Shown piece after piece: positions 1-9,941 of a stretch of DNA of 64,000 nucleotides (position 1 is its first letter; the number at the start of each line of letters is the position of its first letter). The notes under the pieces were generated by a model. That model did no database searches and was not told the origin of the DNA. It saw nothing but the letters and a program-made list of their open reading frames with translations. The DNA is from Hwanghaeella sp965227365 (GTDB taxonomy: Bacteria > Pseudomonadota > Alphaproteobacteria > UBA8366 > Aestuariispiraceae), in assembly GCF_965227365.1 (NCBI RefSeq), contig NZ_OZ245754.1:806001-870000 (forward strand), in the 5' to 3' direction. The position numbers and the translations under genes were made by a program.

Positions 1-19
1 CCAGGCAGAAGAAGGTTTA

Positions 20-52
20 GGGCTGTGCCGATATTCCGGCGCAGCCCTTTTT
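20..52 (+). terminator. Rho-independent terminator of an upstream gene
   Basis: An 11-bp stem (20-30 paired with 37-47, one G-T pair) closes a 6-nt loop and is followed by five T. It probably ends a rightward gene that lies outside the window. The remaining sequence up to 250 holds a small inverted repeat (AAGGCC at 116-121, GGCCTT at 126-131) and AT-rich -10-like stretches (TATAAG near 72 and 135), but no promoter I can call firmly. Confidence 0.85.
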
Positions 53-250
53 GCATATGCGGGGGGCTGTATATAAGGATATAGGGACGCCGGAGGCCGA
101 CTGGAAACGGCGTGTAAGGCCGTCAGGCCTTGTGTATAAGCAGAATGCGACCAGATGGTTCGGTATGCCTGATATCCGCCCGCCGTGGTGGCGTTCATCG
201 GTTCATTTGGAACCCTGCGTATTTTCGCCGGTTAAAACGACGCAAAAGCT

Positions 251-2104
251 TTGAGATATATCCTGTCCTTCTATTTGCCCGCCCTCGTTGCCTTCTTCCT
301 GGCGATGGGCACCTGCGGACCATCAATGGCGCAGGAAACTGAAAGCCGTCCGCAATCCGGGCAGGCCTATACCGTAACGGTGGAAGGGGTGGATTCCCTT
401 GCCCCTGCGATCGGCGAACAAATCCGTGAAGTGAGCCTGTCCTACCAATTGCAGGCCACGCCGCCGCCGACCAAAGCCGGGTTGCGCCGCCGCGCCGACC
501 AGGACGTGCAGCGTTTCCTGGATGCGATGCATTCTCACGGTTATTACGATGCGGCGGTGGAAGTCGATATCCAAAGCCCGGATGACGCGGCCGGGACGGT
601 TGCCGTGACGTTCAAGATTTCCCCAGGTGCCATCTATCGGCTGGGGGAGGTCGCCATCATCCGCACCGATATTCCGCAAGGGGCCGTGGCGGATGCGGAT
701 CTGCTGGACTACCTGAACCTGGTTCCGGGTGACCCGGCGACCGCGGATTCGATCATCGATGCCGAAGGACTTTTGATCAGGCAATACAGGATATACGGCT
801 TCCCGTTCGCCGCCGTGCCGTCTCGCCGAACCGTTATCGACAGGACCTCCAAGCTGATGACCGTTCACTATACGGTCCAGACCGGCGCCCCGGCGCTGTT
901 CGGCGATGTCCGCGTTGAAGGATTGCGGGATGTTGAGGAGGCCTTCGTTCTTGCCCAAGTGCCGTGGATCCGCGGAACGGTCTATAATATTCAACAGGTT
1001 GAGGAATATCAGCGAAAACTCGCCCGGACGGGTTTGTTCGAATCCGTGACCGTCGCGCCGGTCCGCTCGGCTGAAGGCATCCAAGGCGGACAACAGGTCC
1101 TGACGGTCCCTATCAGCGTCACGATATTGGAGCGAGAGCACCGATCCATCGGGTTCGGCGCCACTTACTCGACGGAAGAAGGTCCTGGCGCGCATGCCTA
1201 CTGGGAACACCGCAATCTATTCGGCGAAGGCGAGAAACTGCGCATCGCGGCCGGGGCTTCACAGGTGGAGCGTGCGCTGACCGGGAATTTCAAGAAGCCC
1301 CTGTTCATGAGGAACGACCAGTCGCTGGTCGCAGAAGGGGCGATCAAGGACGTTACGACCGATGCCTTCGACGAAACCCGTGTTTCCAGCTTCATCGGTG
1401 TCGAACGGCAGTTGACGCAATCCTGGAGCGTTACCGCCGGTCCGACCCTGGAACTGATCTCCCAGGATACGGAAGAGACGGGCCAGGATGACTTGATCCT
1501 TGCCGGTTTTCGGACCGGACTGAAGTTCGACAACACGGACAACCTGCTGGATCCGACCCGGGGGACCCGTTTGCAGATCGATGTTTCTCCGTTCCATGAT
1601 TTCGGTGGGTTCAACGAGAGTTTTCTGAGCACGAGTTTGCATACTTCCCACTACCTGTCGGTCGACGATGATGGGGACTTTGTGCTGGCCGGGCGCACCC
1701 GCGTCGGTACGATCGTTGGGGCGGAGCGTGCCGAAGTGCCGGCCGCAAACCTGTTTTTTGCCGGGGGCGGCGGGTCGGTCCGTGCCTTCGGTTTCCAGCG
1801 CCTCGGTCCGCTGGACGACGATCTCGACCCGATCGGCGGCCGGTCGGTGGTCGAGGTCGGCCTGGAGTTCCGAGCCCGGGTTACCGAGAGTTTCGGCATC
1901 GTCCCCTTCATTGAAGCGGGTAACGTATACGAGGAAGATATCCCGGAATTCGGGGAATTGGACCTGCAATGGGGGGCTGGCCTGGGCTTCCGCTATTACA
2001 CCGATATCGGCCCGGTGCGCTTGGATATCGCCGTGCCGATCGACAAGCGTGAGAACATCGACGACGACTACCAATTCTATGTCAGCTTGGGGCAGGCGTT
2101 CTGA
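251..2104 (+). CDS. tamA: TamA/BamA-family outer-membrane assembly protein
   Basis: A 617-residue outer-membrane barrel protein that works with TamB to insert autotransporters and other outer-membrane proteins. The N-terminus is a Sec signal peptide ending near SMAQ (about residue 27). POTRA-like domains follow to about residue 290, then a surface-antigen (Omp85) barrel. The protein ends in a phenylalanine (VSLGQAF), the usual barrel C-terminus. The only usable start is TTG at 251, because an in-frame stop lies at 233-235 and the next methionine is inside the signal peptide. The stop codon abuts the tamB ATG, so the two genes are co-transcribed and probably translationally coupled. Confidence 0.93.
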   Translation: MRYILSFYLPALVAFFLAMGTCGPSMAQETESRPQSGQAYTVTVEGVDSLAPAIGEQIREVSLSYQLQATPPPTKAGLRRRADQDVQRFLDAMHSHGYYDAAVEVDIQSPDDAAGTVAVTFKISPGAIYRLGEVAIIRTDIPQGAVADADLLDYLNLVPGDPATADSIIDAEGLLIRQYRIYGFPFAAVPSRRTVIDRTSKLMTVHYTVQTGAPALFGDVRVEGLRDVEEAFVLAQVPWIRGTVYNIQQVEEYQRKLARTGLFESVTVAPVRSAEGIQGGQQVLTVPISVTILEREHRSIGFGATYSTEEGPGAHAYWEHRNLFGEGEKLRIAAGASQVERALTGNFKKPLFMRNDQSLVAEGAIKDVTTDAFDETRVSSFIGVERQLTQSWSVTAGPTLELISQDTEETGQDDLILAGFRTGLKFDNTDNLLDPTRGTRLQIDVSPFHDFGGFNESFLSTSLHTSHYLSVDDDGDFVLAGRTRVGTIVGAERAEVPAANLFFAGGGGSVRAFGFQRLGPLDDDLDPIGGRSVVEVGLEFRARVTESFGIVPFIEAGNVYEEDIPEFGELDLQWGAGLGFRYYTDIGPVRLDIAVPIDKRENIDDDYQFYVSLGQAF

Positions 2105-5100
2105 ATGAGCGAAACCCCGCAACACAAGTCCGAACCGCCGGTAAAACGGAACCGGCGCTGGAAACGCTGGGCGCTGCCCCCGATCGCGTTGATCCTTGTG
2201 CTGTTCGCCGCTGTTTTCCTTCTGACAGGAACCGGGGCCGGATTGCGGTTGATGGTTCAATTTGCCAAGGGTCCCATCGCGGAGTCGGTTGACGGCACGT
2301 TCTTCGCTGATGGGGTCTCCGGTTCGCTTTGGTCCGAGGTTTCGATCGCGGAACTGACCTTCGCGATGCCCGACGGCCTGTCGGTCCGGGGCCGGAATCT
2401 CCGGCTTTCCTGGCATCCGTCCGAATTGTTTGGCCGAAAGCTGGTCGTCGAGGCCATTGGCGCGGAAAGACTGTCTGTCGTCCTGCCGGAAGGCGACGAA
2501 GTGGAAGCGCCTTCCGAAGAAGAGCCGGTGGCGTTCTCAATTCCGCGACTGCCGGTTCGGATTGTCGTGCGCAAGTTGGACTTTCCATCCGTGGCGGTAT
2601 CGTTGCCGGACGGTTCCCAATACGGCGCGTCTCTTCTGGGCGGTGTCGCGACGACCGAGACAGGCGATATCGAAACGACGGTAGACGTTGCCGCAGATTT
2701 GGACGGCAAACCGGTCGATCGCGTCTCATTGACGGGCACGGTGACGGCCGGCGATGCGCCGGAGCTGTCCCTTTCCTTGTCTGCGTCCATACCGCCGGAT
2801 GGCGTGCTTTTCGCTGTCCTGGACCTGCCCCCGCACCAGCGGCGGCCACTGTCCGTTTCCGTGTCCGGCACAGGTGCGCTGGCCGGTTGGTCCGGCGATG
2901 TGGACATTGAGGCGGAAGGGTTTGCCGGTATCGGCGGACAACTGGGGCTTGGGCTCACCGATGCGGGTATGTCCATGTCGTTCGATGGCGCTCTGGATTT
3001 CTACGATCCGCGTCTTTTCGACCTGCCGCAAGGGTTGGCGGGGCGCTATGACATTGTCGTTCCGGATCTGTCGGTCGTGGATGAGACCCTGGCGATATCT
3101 GACATCCAGGTCACCAAGGAGGGCTTGGCGGCGGTTTCGTTGTCGGCCCGGATGACGTTGGATGCTACGGAGGTCTCCGCGGACGGTACGGTCGCGATCG
3201 TTCCAGGGGCGACCGCCCTTGTCGATCTTCCAATCGATTACCGGGACGCGCGTCTCACCTTCGACGTATCCGGCTTCCTTCCCGAACTTCGGGCCGACCT
3301 TCGAATGACCGTTCACGACCTGGAGGGATTCGGAAACAGTCTGGGCACTGTTGAGGCAGACGTATCGGCGGCCGGATCCTTGGATGACGGTGTAACGGTC
3401 GATGCGCTCGTGGAGGCGAAGAAAGCCGCGTGGAGCGACGACGCGCTGAGCCAACTGCTCGGTGAGACGGTCACGATAACGGCGCACGCGGAACTTGATC
3501 CATCGTTCCAGTCCATCGAAGGGATTGAGGTCTTCGTCGGCCCCTTGGGCGCCTCTCTGCAAACCGCTCTCACGATCGAGGGGGCTACGGTGACCGCTGA
3601 CAAAGTCCGGGCCGGCCTCGACGACCTGTCGCGACTGGAGCCATTGATGGGGCTGCCAATCGCCGGGTCGGGGGTGATCAATCTGTCCGGGCTGAGGGTC
3701 GCGGAAGATGGGTCGGTTTCAACGGTTTTCGAAATCGCTGCCCAGGATCTTGCAGTGATCGACGATCAAACTTCCCAGATGATCGGCCGTACTCCGGTCT
3801 TGAAAGGAGATATTCTTCTTTCCGAGTCCGACGGGCTAGCGGTGACGTTGCATGACCTGCGTGCCCGCGCCGGGGCAGTGTCGGGTGTTGTGCTATTGTC
3901 TCCCGATTTTCAGGAATTGTCCGGATCGGTGAATGCCAGGGCCATCGTTTCGGCTTTACCGGCCGATGTCGGATTGACAGTCGATGGCGGCATACTCGAC
4001 ATCACCGCGCGATTCGCAGGGCCGTTGGCTCAACCCGACTTGGACGCGAATTTGGCCCCGTTTTCGGGGGACGCTTCCGGGACGCCTCTCGATTTAAAGG
4101 CACTAGCGGCGCAGTTGCGCTGGCGGAACGATGCGCCGTTCGTGACCTTCCAGGCAGCGGCCTCGACCCTTGGGCTGGACGCCACTGTGGAAGGCGGCGC
4201 GGCGATGTTGGAGGACGGCTTGGACATCCCCGGTATTTCGGTGACCGGAACCGGCTGGAGCGCGTGGGCTGCCGCCAAGCTGCCGGGGTATTCCTTGCCG
4301 GCGGAAGGGTCCGCGCGGGTGGTGGTTTCGGATGCGTCGCCGTTCACGGGGCTTGCGGGACTGTATTCCCTGTCCGGTCAGGCAAATTTGGAGGCACAGA
4401 TCAGTAAGGGGGCGGCCGCTGATGCACAGGCTGTCAGCATCAGTTTGTCGTCGGAGCGCATCGCTGTTGCGACGGAGGCAAACGCGGCACCGATCAATGT
4501 CGAACGCGTTGCCTTAACCGCCGATATTGGTGATGTCCTGGCATTGCAGGATATCGATGCGACAGTCGACGTCAGGAACCTTGCCGGCGACGGTTTCCAA
4601 ATCTCGGAAATCGGCGCGACGCTGCGGGGCACGGGCGAAACCTTCGAAGGCGAAGTGTCGGTAACGGGTGCGGATCCGACCCCGATTGTCTTTACGTCGA
4701 ATGTTTCGGGCCGATTGCTGGAAAACGGTCAAGGCGAGGTGCACGCGACGGATTTGCGCTTTGGCTATGCATCTTTGAAAGAACTGGCGGCCGGGAAGGC
4801 CGACGCTGCTTTCGGGCCCGATGACAGTCTGTCCGCGGCGCTCGACTTGTCCATTCTGTCCGGAACGCTGACCGCCGGATATGACCGCGTGGACGGTGCG
4901 GCGGAACTGACGCTGGATGCATCGAGTATTCCGGTCGGTCCGCTAGCGGAACTTCAGGGTGAATCCGGCGTGGAGGGGCTGATAAACGCCAAGGCCGACT
5001 TGCGCCAATCCGTCGGCGCGACCGAGGGTGCTTTTTCACTCTCGGCGACAGGCCTGCGCACCGACGACCTGGATAAGGAGATCAGCGTTGATGTCACGGT

Positions 5101-6505
5101 AGGCGGTGATGTCGCTGGTGACCGTGTGCGTATCGAGGCGAAGACGGCGGGTTCGGGATTGGATCGGACGAGTATCCAGGGCGCTCTGCCATTGGCCGTC
5201 TCGCTTCTGGAACCCGGTGCGGCGTTGAACCCAGACGGACCGCTTGAAGGGATCGTGAACGCGGAAATCCAATTGCAGGAAATTTGGCCTTATCTGCCAT
5301 TACCGGAACACGCGGTCAACGGTGCCCTGACGGCGGACATACGCGTCGGCGGCACGCCGGCCAATCCCTCGGTCGAGGGTGATGCGGGCATAGCGGATGG
5401 GGAATATGAACACCTCGTGCACGGCACCTTGATCAGGAATATTGAGGGCCTTGTACGTTTTGCCGGAGAGAATTTCGAGCTGGAAAGCCTTGCCGGGCAG
5501 GATCCTTATGGCGGCAGCTTCCAGATCGCCGGCAAGGGCAGTATGGCAGGCGGCGCGCCGGTCTTCGATATCGCGACAAAACTGAGTGGGCTTCGTGTCG
5601 TCAACAGTGACGCCGTGAAGGCGGATGTGGACGCGGATATTAGTACCCGCCAACAAGGCGACGGCATGATCATACAAGGCCAAGCGCTGGTCCGCCGGGC
5701 GGAGGTGAATTTGAGTGTCGCCCTGCCGCCCAGCATCTCGACCCTGGACGTCGAGGACGGTACGGCGCTGGATCCGAAGGCGGAAGAACAGACCGAGCCA
5801 TCCAGGATCGCACTGGATTTGACCGTGGATGCGCCCGGGCAGATCTTTGTCCGAGGCCGTGGCCTTGAATCCGAATGGCAAGGCAACGTCCGGGTTACGG
5901 GAACGGCCAATCAGCCAATCGTCTCTGGCGGTCTAACCGCGCGGCGCGGCCGTATCGACGTCATCGGCAAGAGTTTCACGCTGGACGATTCCAAGATTCA
6001 GTTTTTCGGTGGAGAAACGATCGATCCGACGCTGGGAATTCGCGGGGAACATGAAGGGGACGACATCACCGTCATCGCCTTGCTGGAAGGCCGTGCCAGC
6101 AAACCCGAGATTACGCTGACATCCGAGCCATCCTTGCCGCAGGATGAAGTTCTGAGTCGCCTGCTCTTCGGTAAGACGGCATCGAGTTTGAGTCCGCTCG
6201 AAGCAGCCCAATTGGCGGCGTCAGCCTCTGAACTCGCCGGCGGCGGGTCCGGTATCGACGTGTTGGGCACGATCCGGGATTTTGTCGGTGTCGACGTTCT
6301 GGAAGTCGATACGTCGGGCGGCGACGCGGCCGTCAAAGCAGGGTCCTATGTCGCCGATGGTGTTTTCGTGGGCGCCAAACAGGGCGCCGCCCCGGGATCG
6401 AGCAGTGTGACGGTCGAAGTCGAGGTTACGCCCAACATTTCCGTCACCACGGAATCCGGACAAACCAGTTCCAATGCCGGCGTCAATTTTAAATGGGATT
6501 ATTGA
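2105..6505 (+). CDS. tamB: Translocation and assembly module protein TamB
   Basis: A 1466-residue AsmA/TamB-type protein that spans the periplasm as a long beta-taco and partners with the TamA barrel. A basic N-terminal tail is followed by one transmembrane anchor at about residues 25-45 (rich in A, L, V, F). Most of the protein is repetitive beta-strand sequence of the type D-G-x-V-x-G. The C-terminal DUF490/TamB domain (about residues 1130-1466) contains the conserved run of strands and ends in NFKWDY. Length is typical for the family. The ATG directly follows the tamA stop with no intergenic gap. Confidence 0.93.
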   Translation: MSETPQHKSEPPVKRNRRWKRWALPPIALILVLFAAVFLLTGTGAGLRLMVQFAKGPIAESVDGTFFADGVSGSLWSEVSIAELTFAMPDGLSVRGRNLRLSWHPSELFGRKLVVEAIGAERLSVVLPEGDEVEAPSEEEPVAFSIPRLPVRIVVRKLDFPSVAVSLPDGSQYGASLLGGVATTETGDIETTVDVAADLDGKPVDRVSLTGTVTAGDAPELSLSLSASIPPDGVLFAVLDLPPHQRRPLSVSVSGTGALAGWSGDVDIEAEGFAGIGGQLGLGLTDAGMSMSFDGALDFYDPRLFDLPQGLAGRYDIVVPDLSVVDETLAISDIQVTKEGLAAVSLSARMTLDATEVSADGTVAIVPGATALVDLPIDYRDARLTFDVSGFLPELRADLRMTVHDLEGFGNSLGTVEADVSAAGSLDDGVTVDALVEAKKAAWSDDALSQLLGETVTITAHAELDPSFQSIEGIEVFVGPLGASLQTALTIEGATVTADKVRAGLDDLSRLEPLMGLPIAGSGVINLSGLRVAEDGSVSTVFEIAAQDLAVIDDQTSQMIGRTPVLKGDILLSESDGLAVTLHDLRARAGAVSGVVLLSPDFQELSGSVNARAIVSALPADVGLTVDGGILDITARFAGPLAQPDLDANLAPFSGDASGTPLDLKALAAQLRWRNDAPFVTFQAAASTLGLDATVEGGAAMLEDGLDIPGISVTGTGWSAWAAAKLPGYSLPAEGSARVVVSDASPFTGLAGLYSLSGQANLEAQISKGAAADAQAVSISLSSERIAVATEANAAPINVERVALTADIGDVLALQDIDATVDVRNLAGDGFQISEIGATLRGTGETFEGEVSVTGADPTPIVFTSNVSGRLLENGQGEVHATDLRFGYASLKELAAGKADAAFGPDDSLSAALDLSILSGTLTAGYDRVDGAAELTLDASSIPVGPLAELQGESGVEGLINAKADLRQSVGATEGAFSLSATGLRTDDLDKEISVDVTVGGDVAGDRVRIEAKTAGSGLDRTSIQGALPLAVSLLEPGAALNPDGPLEGIVNAEIQLQEIWPYLPLPEHAVNGALTADIRVGGTPANPSVEGDAGIADGEYEHLVHGTLIRNIEGLVRFAGENFELESLAGQDPYGGSFQIAGKGSMAGGAPVFDIATKLSGLRVVNSDAVKADVDADISTRQQGDGMIIQGQALVRRAEVNLSVALPPSISTLDVEDGTALDPKAEEQTEPSRIALDLTVDAPGQIFVRGRGLESEWQGNVRVTGTANQPIVSGGLTARRGRIDVIGKSFTLDDSKIQFFGGETIDPTLGIRGEHEGDDITVIALLEGRASKPEITLTSEPSLPQDEVLSRLLFGKTASSLSPLEAAQLAASASELAGGGSGIDVLGTIRDFVGVDVLEVDTSGGDAAVKAGSYVADGVFVGAKQGAAPGSSSVTVEVEVTPNISVTTESGQTSSNAGVNFKWDY

Positions 6506-6646
6506 CCGCGATCAGATAACCGCCGGGATCGGCCATGCGACAAAGCGTGCGCGATTGCCGTTTGAACCCGACTTCCGGTTTCGGCTATCGTCTTGCGGCG
6601 AAACAACGCAACCGGGATTTCAGGTTTCACGAAAGGGGACGGTAAA

Positions 6647-6934
6647 ATGGCCAGCGATTCACTTCATGCACCCAGGGAACGGCTGTCAAAGGACACGCTT
6701 CATTTGCATCACGCCATCGTATCGCTGATGGAGGAACTTGAAGCCGTGGACTGGTACCGCCAGCGCGCCGACGATTGCGACGATCCGGCATTGAAGGAAA
6801 TCCTTCTTCACAATATGCGCGAAGAAATGGAACACGCCGCGATGGTGCTGGAGTGGATTCGGCGGAACAACCCGGATTTCGAGGGTTTCCTGAAGGAGTT
6901 CCTGTTCACCGAAGGCGATATCGGCCATCACTGA
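6647..6934 (+). CDS. EncFtn-type ferritin, no encapsulation tail
   Basis: A 95-residue, two-helix half-ferritin of the encapsulated-ferritin type, which builds a ferroxidase site between two subunits. The core MEELEAVDWY (28-37) followed by EEMEHA (59-64) matches the Rhodospirillum rubrum EncFtn pattern. Its metal and entry residues are present as Glu30, Trp36, Tyr37, Glu60 and His63, with Glu29 and Glu32 also kept. The start is ATG 6647, preceded by AAAGGGGA at 6632-6639. The protein stops right after FTEG-DIGHH, so it lacks the linker and C-terminal encapsulin-docking peptide of characterised EncFtn. No encapsulin shell gene is present in the window. It may be a free cytosolic iron-oxidising protein. 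Confidence 0.85.
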   Translation: MASDSLHAPRERLSKDTLHLHHAIVSLMEELEAVDWYRQRADDCDDPALKEILLHNMREEMEHAAMVLEWIRRNNPDFEGFLKEFLFTEGDIGHH

Positions 6935-6993
6935 CACTGCGGGTTGAGGGTACGAGGGGGCAGGTCCTGGCACGGCCGGCCCCCGAGGTCTCA

Positions 6994-9660
6994 TTACTTA
7001 ATGCGCGACAGGGTCAGTCGGAAGAAACTCGTTCCATCGCGGGCGAATTCGGTTGTCAGATCGCCATTCATGGCCCGCATGATCGCGCGGCTGATCGGTA
7101 AGCCCAGTCCTGCTCCCTGATCCCTGTCGGCCCGTGAACCGCGGGCGAATTTTTCAAAGATCATCGACGATTCTTCCCGCGTGACGCCACCACCGTTGTC
7201 GATGATATCGATCCAGACCTTGTCGTTCTTGACTGTGGAGACAATCCGGATGGTCGGTGTGGCGGCGGTGTTGTATTTGACCGCGTTCGACAGAAGATTG
7301 ATCAGGACCTGACGCAGGCGATCGTCATTGGCGCGGACAAGGGTTCCTTCCGCGACCGGTGCGACCCTGACCCCGACGCCATTGTTTCGGGTCATCCCGG
7401 AAACCGCATTGATTGCCCCTGTGACTGCGGCGTTCACCTCGATCTTCTCCAAGTCCAGGCTGACGGTTCCCGCCTCCAGCCGGCTCATATCCAGCAACTC
7501 GTCCAATAGCCGGGTCAGGCGAAGACTTTCGTCCTGAATGATCGAAACGAAACGGTCGCGATCCTCCTGCGAGAGATTTTCGTCGCTGACCAGAATATCG
7601 GAGAACGAGCGGATGGAGGTCATCGGCGTCCTCAATTCGTGGCTGACCTGACTGAGGAATTCGTCTTTCTGGGCATCCAGCGCTTTCAGCCTCTCATTCG
7701 CATTCCTAAGCTGTTGCGCCGCGTGCTCGAGTTCCGCGGATTTCTCAGCCAGTTGCCGCGACGTTTCGATCAATTCCTGGGTCTCGTCGGCGATGTCGAT
7801 CAATTCGGTAATACCGACAGATTCCTGACCCGCGATCCGGGTCACCATGGCATGGGCGGATGCGGCCCCGATCGAGCCGGCCAATTCCCGCTCCAGTCGT
7901 GCGATGACCGCGTCGGTGGCATGGGGCAGGCCGGCATCGGTGCCCTGTTGCGCCGCCATTTCGTCGAACAGGCGGCGGGCAGGTTCCGTGCCGAGGATAC
8001 GTTGCGCCAGGACGAACAGGTCCTCTGAATCCGCCGTTCCGACCGTGGTGCGGGACGGTCCGCCGCCGGAGGAGCGGTAAACGTCGACGAAAAGCGTGCT
8101 CTGCAGCCGTTCCAGGTCGTTTGGCCGCGTCAGGCTGGATATAAGGACGAAGGCGAGCGCATTCATCCCAACGCTCCAAAATACCGCATGGACCAGCGGA
8201 TCCATGCCGGCCAGACCGAACATTGCCTGTGGGCGGAGCAATTCGATGCCCCAGGGACCATTGGCCAGTGTTTCCTTCGAGAGCAGCAACTCGCCGCTGA
8301 AACTGGGTAGGAAGAAGGTGTAGGCCCAAAGGGCAAACCCGATCACCAGACCGGCGAGTGCCCCTTTGCGCGTTGCGCCGCGCCAGAAGATGCCGCCGAT
8401 CAGGCTGGGCAGGAATTGGGCGACGCCGACAAAGGCAATCAGTCCGATGGCCGCCAAGGCGTCCGACCCTCCGCTGCCATGGAAGTAGAGAAACCCTAGT
8501 CCAAGGATGGCGGCGATACTGAAGCGTCGGGACACCAAAAGCAGGTTCCGGACGTCGCCGCTTACGGCATGATCCCCGGGCAGCAACCGCAAGGCGACCG
8601 GCATGACGATATGGTTGGAGACCATGGTCGAGACCGCGATGGCCGCGACGATGACCATAGAGGTGGCGGACGAAAACCCGCCCAGGAAGGCGAGAAGGGC
8701 AAGTTCATGGCGGTTTTCCGACAGTGGGATCGTCAGGACGTACAAATCGGGATTGGCACCTTCCGGCATGACCTTCGCCCCGACGATCGCGATCGGCATG
8801 ATGAACAAGGTCATTCCAAACAGGTACAACGGAAACATCCAGGACGCGGTCGTCAGGTGGCTTTCTTTGATGTTTTCGACAACGGTAACCTGAAACTGGC
8901 GCGGCAGGCAGATCACCGCCGTCGCCGACAGAAAGGTGATCGTGACCCAGCGCGGGCCGAAAACGTCCTCCGTTCCGCGGATAACCTCGGGCGGGACGTC
9001 GGCGAAAATATCGCCGAAACCGTTCGACACGCCATAGACGGCGAAAACGCCGACCGCGATCAGGGCAAGCAGCTTGACGATGGCCTCGAGTGCAATGGCG
9101 GCGACCACCCCGTGATGCCGCTCGTTGGCGTCGAGGTTGCGTGTCCCGAACAAGATTGTGAACAAGGCCATACCTGCCGCGACCCAGAAGGCGGTCGTAA
9201 TCGCGTCCACTTCGCCGGCGATGACCTGATAGCTCCGCGTCACCGATTGCAGCTGCAGGGCGATGTAAGGCGTTGTCGCGATCACCGCGATGACGGTCAC
9301 CAGGACTGCCAGGCTGGGGCTCTTGCCGTAGCGTGAGGAGATCAAGTCGGCAATGGACGTCACGCGGTGAGCGCGGCCGATCCTGACCAGTTTCCTGAGC
9401 AGCCACCACCAGCCGACGAATACCAGGGTCGGACCCAGATAGATGGTAATGAATTCCAGTCCGTTGCGCGCGGCCGAGCCAACGGCGCCGTAGAAGGTCC
9501 AAGACGTGCAATAGACGGAAATCGACAGGGTATAGACGACCGGCGAATGCAACCAACGCATCGGTCCGGTTCTGGTGCGGCGGTCGACGATGAAAGCAAC
9601 CGCGAACAATAACGCCACATACCCGAGGCAGGCGAATAGCAGGATGTCGGTGGAAAGCAT
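6994..9660 (-). CDS. SSF-STAC-histidine kinase (CbrA/CrbS-like)
   Basis: An 888-residue sensor kinase fused to a sodium:solute symporter. About 13 transmembrane segments of SSF type fill residues 1-500. Next is a STAC-like linker (about 530-600, with LFVLAQRILG and ELAGSIGAASA), then a coiled coil, a HisKA domain with SHELRTP (phospho-His674) and a HATPase domain with N, G1 (DNGGG) and G2 (GLGL) boxes at the end. There is no C-terminal receiver, so the phosphoryl group should pass to a separate regulator. The start is ATG 9660, overlapping the stop of the upstream small gene as TGATG. Characterised relatives sense histidine or acetate-type carbon sources; the ligand here is unknown. Confidence 0.9.
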   Translation of the reverse strand: MLSTDILLFACLGYVALLFAVAFIVDRRTRTGPMRWLHSPVVYTLSISVYCTSWTFYGAVGSAARNGLEFITIYLGPTLVFVGWWWLLRKLVRIGRAHRVTSIADLISSRYGKSPSLAVLVTVIAVIATTPYIALQLQSVTRSYQVIAGEVDAITTAFWVAAGMALFTILFGTRNLDANERHHGVVAAIALEAIVKLLALIAVGVFAVYGVSNGFGDIFADVPPEVIRGTEDVFGPRWVTITFLSATAVICLPRQFQVTVVENIKESHLTTASWMFPLYLFGMTLFIMPIAIVGAKVMPEGANPDLYVLTIPLSENRHELALLAFLGGFSSATSMVIVAAIAVSTMVSNHIVMPVALRLLPGDHAVSGDVRNLLLVSRRFSIAAILGLGFLYFHGSGGSDALAAIGLIAFVGVAQFLPSLIGGIFWRGATRKGALAGLVIGFALWAYTFFLPSFSGELLLSKETLANGPWGIELLRPQAMFGLAGMDPLVHAVFWSVGMNALAFVLISSLTRPNDLERLQSTLFVDVYRSSGGGPSRTTVGTADSEDLFVLAQRILGTEPARRLFDEMAAQQGTDAGLPHATDAVIARLERELAGSIGAASAHAMVTRIAGQESVGITELIDIADETQELIETSRQLAEKSAELEHAAQQLRNANERLKALDAQKDEFLSQVSHELRTPMTSIRSFSDILVSDENLSQEDRDRFVSIIQDESLRLTRLLDELLDMSRLEAGTVSLDLEKIEVNAAVTGAINAVSGMTRNNGVGVRVAPVAEGTLVRANDDRLRQVLINLLSNAVKYNTAATPTIRIVSTVKNDKVWIDIIDNGGGVTREESSMIFEKFARGSRADRDQGAGLGLPISRAIMRAMNGDLTTEFARDGTSFFRLTLSRIK

Positions 9661-9926
9661 CAGCTGTCCTGGTCGGACGACGGGTCCGACTGGGATCGGT
9701 AGTCCATGCGGCCCAACGGCTTCGCCAAAAAGGCCGCCCCGACGATCAGGGCGAACCATACCAAGAAGATATAGAAAATCAGGATGGGGATGCCGAACAC
9801 GGTTCCGTCCAGCAGAAACACGCTTGCGACGGGAGGCATCAAGAGAACGGCGCCGACAATCAGCAGGACCATGGAGCGGTCCCGGGTTTCGCGCCGTGAA
9901 AGCTGCAGGTCGGCCCTATCGGTCAC
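9660..9926 (-). CDS. Small two-TM protein coupled to the SSF kinase
   Basis: An 88-residue protein with two hydrophobic segments (about 20-40 and 46-68) separated by a short turn. It ends in a charged tail rich in Asp and Ser. It sits between the receiver gene (15-nt gap) and the SSF kinase (1-nt TGATG overlap), so all three are made together. Many SSF symporters have a small two-TM partner protein encoded directly upstream. By analogy this may be a subunit or folding partner of the kinase's transporter part. I do not recognise a named family with certainty. Confidence 0.75.
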   Translation of the reverse strand: MTDRADLQLSRRETRDRSMVLLIVGAVLLMPPVASVFLLDGTVFGIPILIFYIFLVWFALIVGAAFLAKPLGRMDYRSQSDPSSDQDS

Positions 9927-9941
9927 GGCATGCGGCCTCCG

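Noticed and set aside
6506..6646. An encapsulin shell gene fragment near the EncFtn-like gene
   Set aside because: The 140-bp gap and the following 60-bp gap hold no shell-like coding sequence on either strand.
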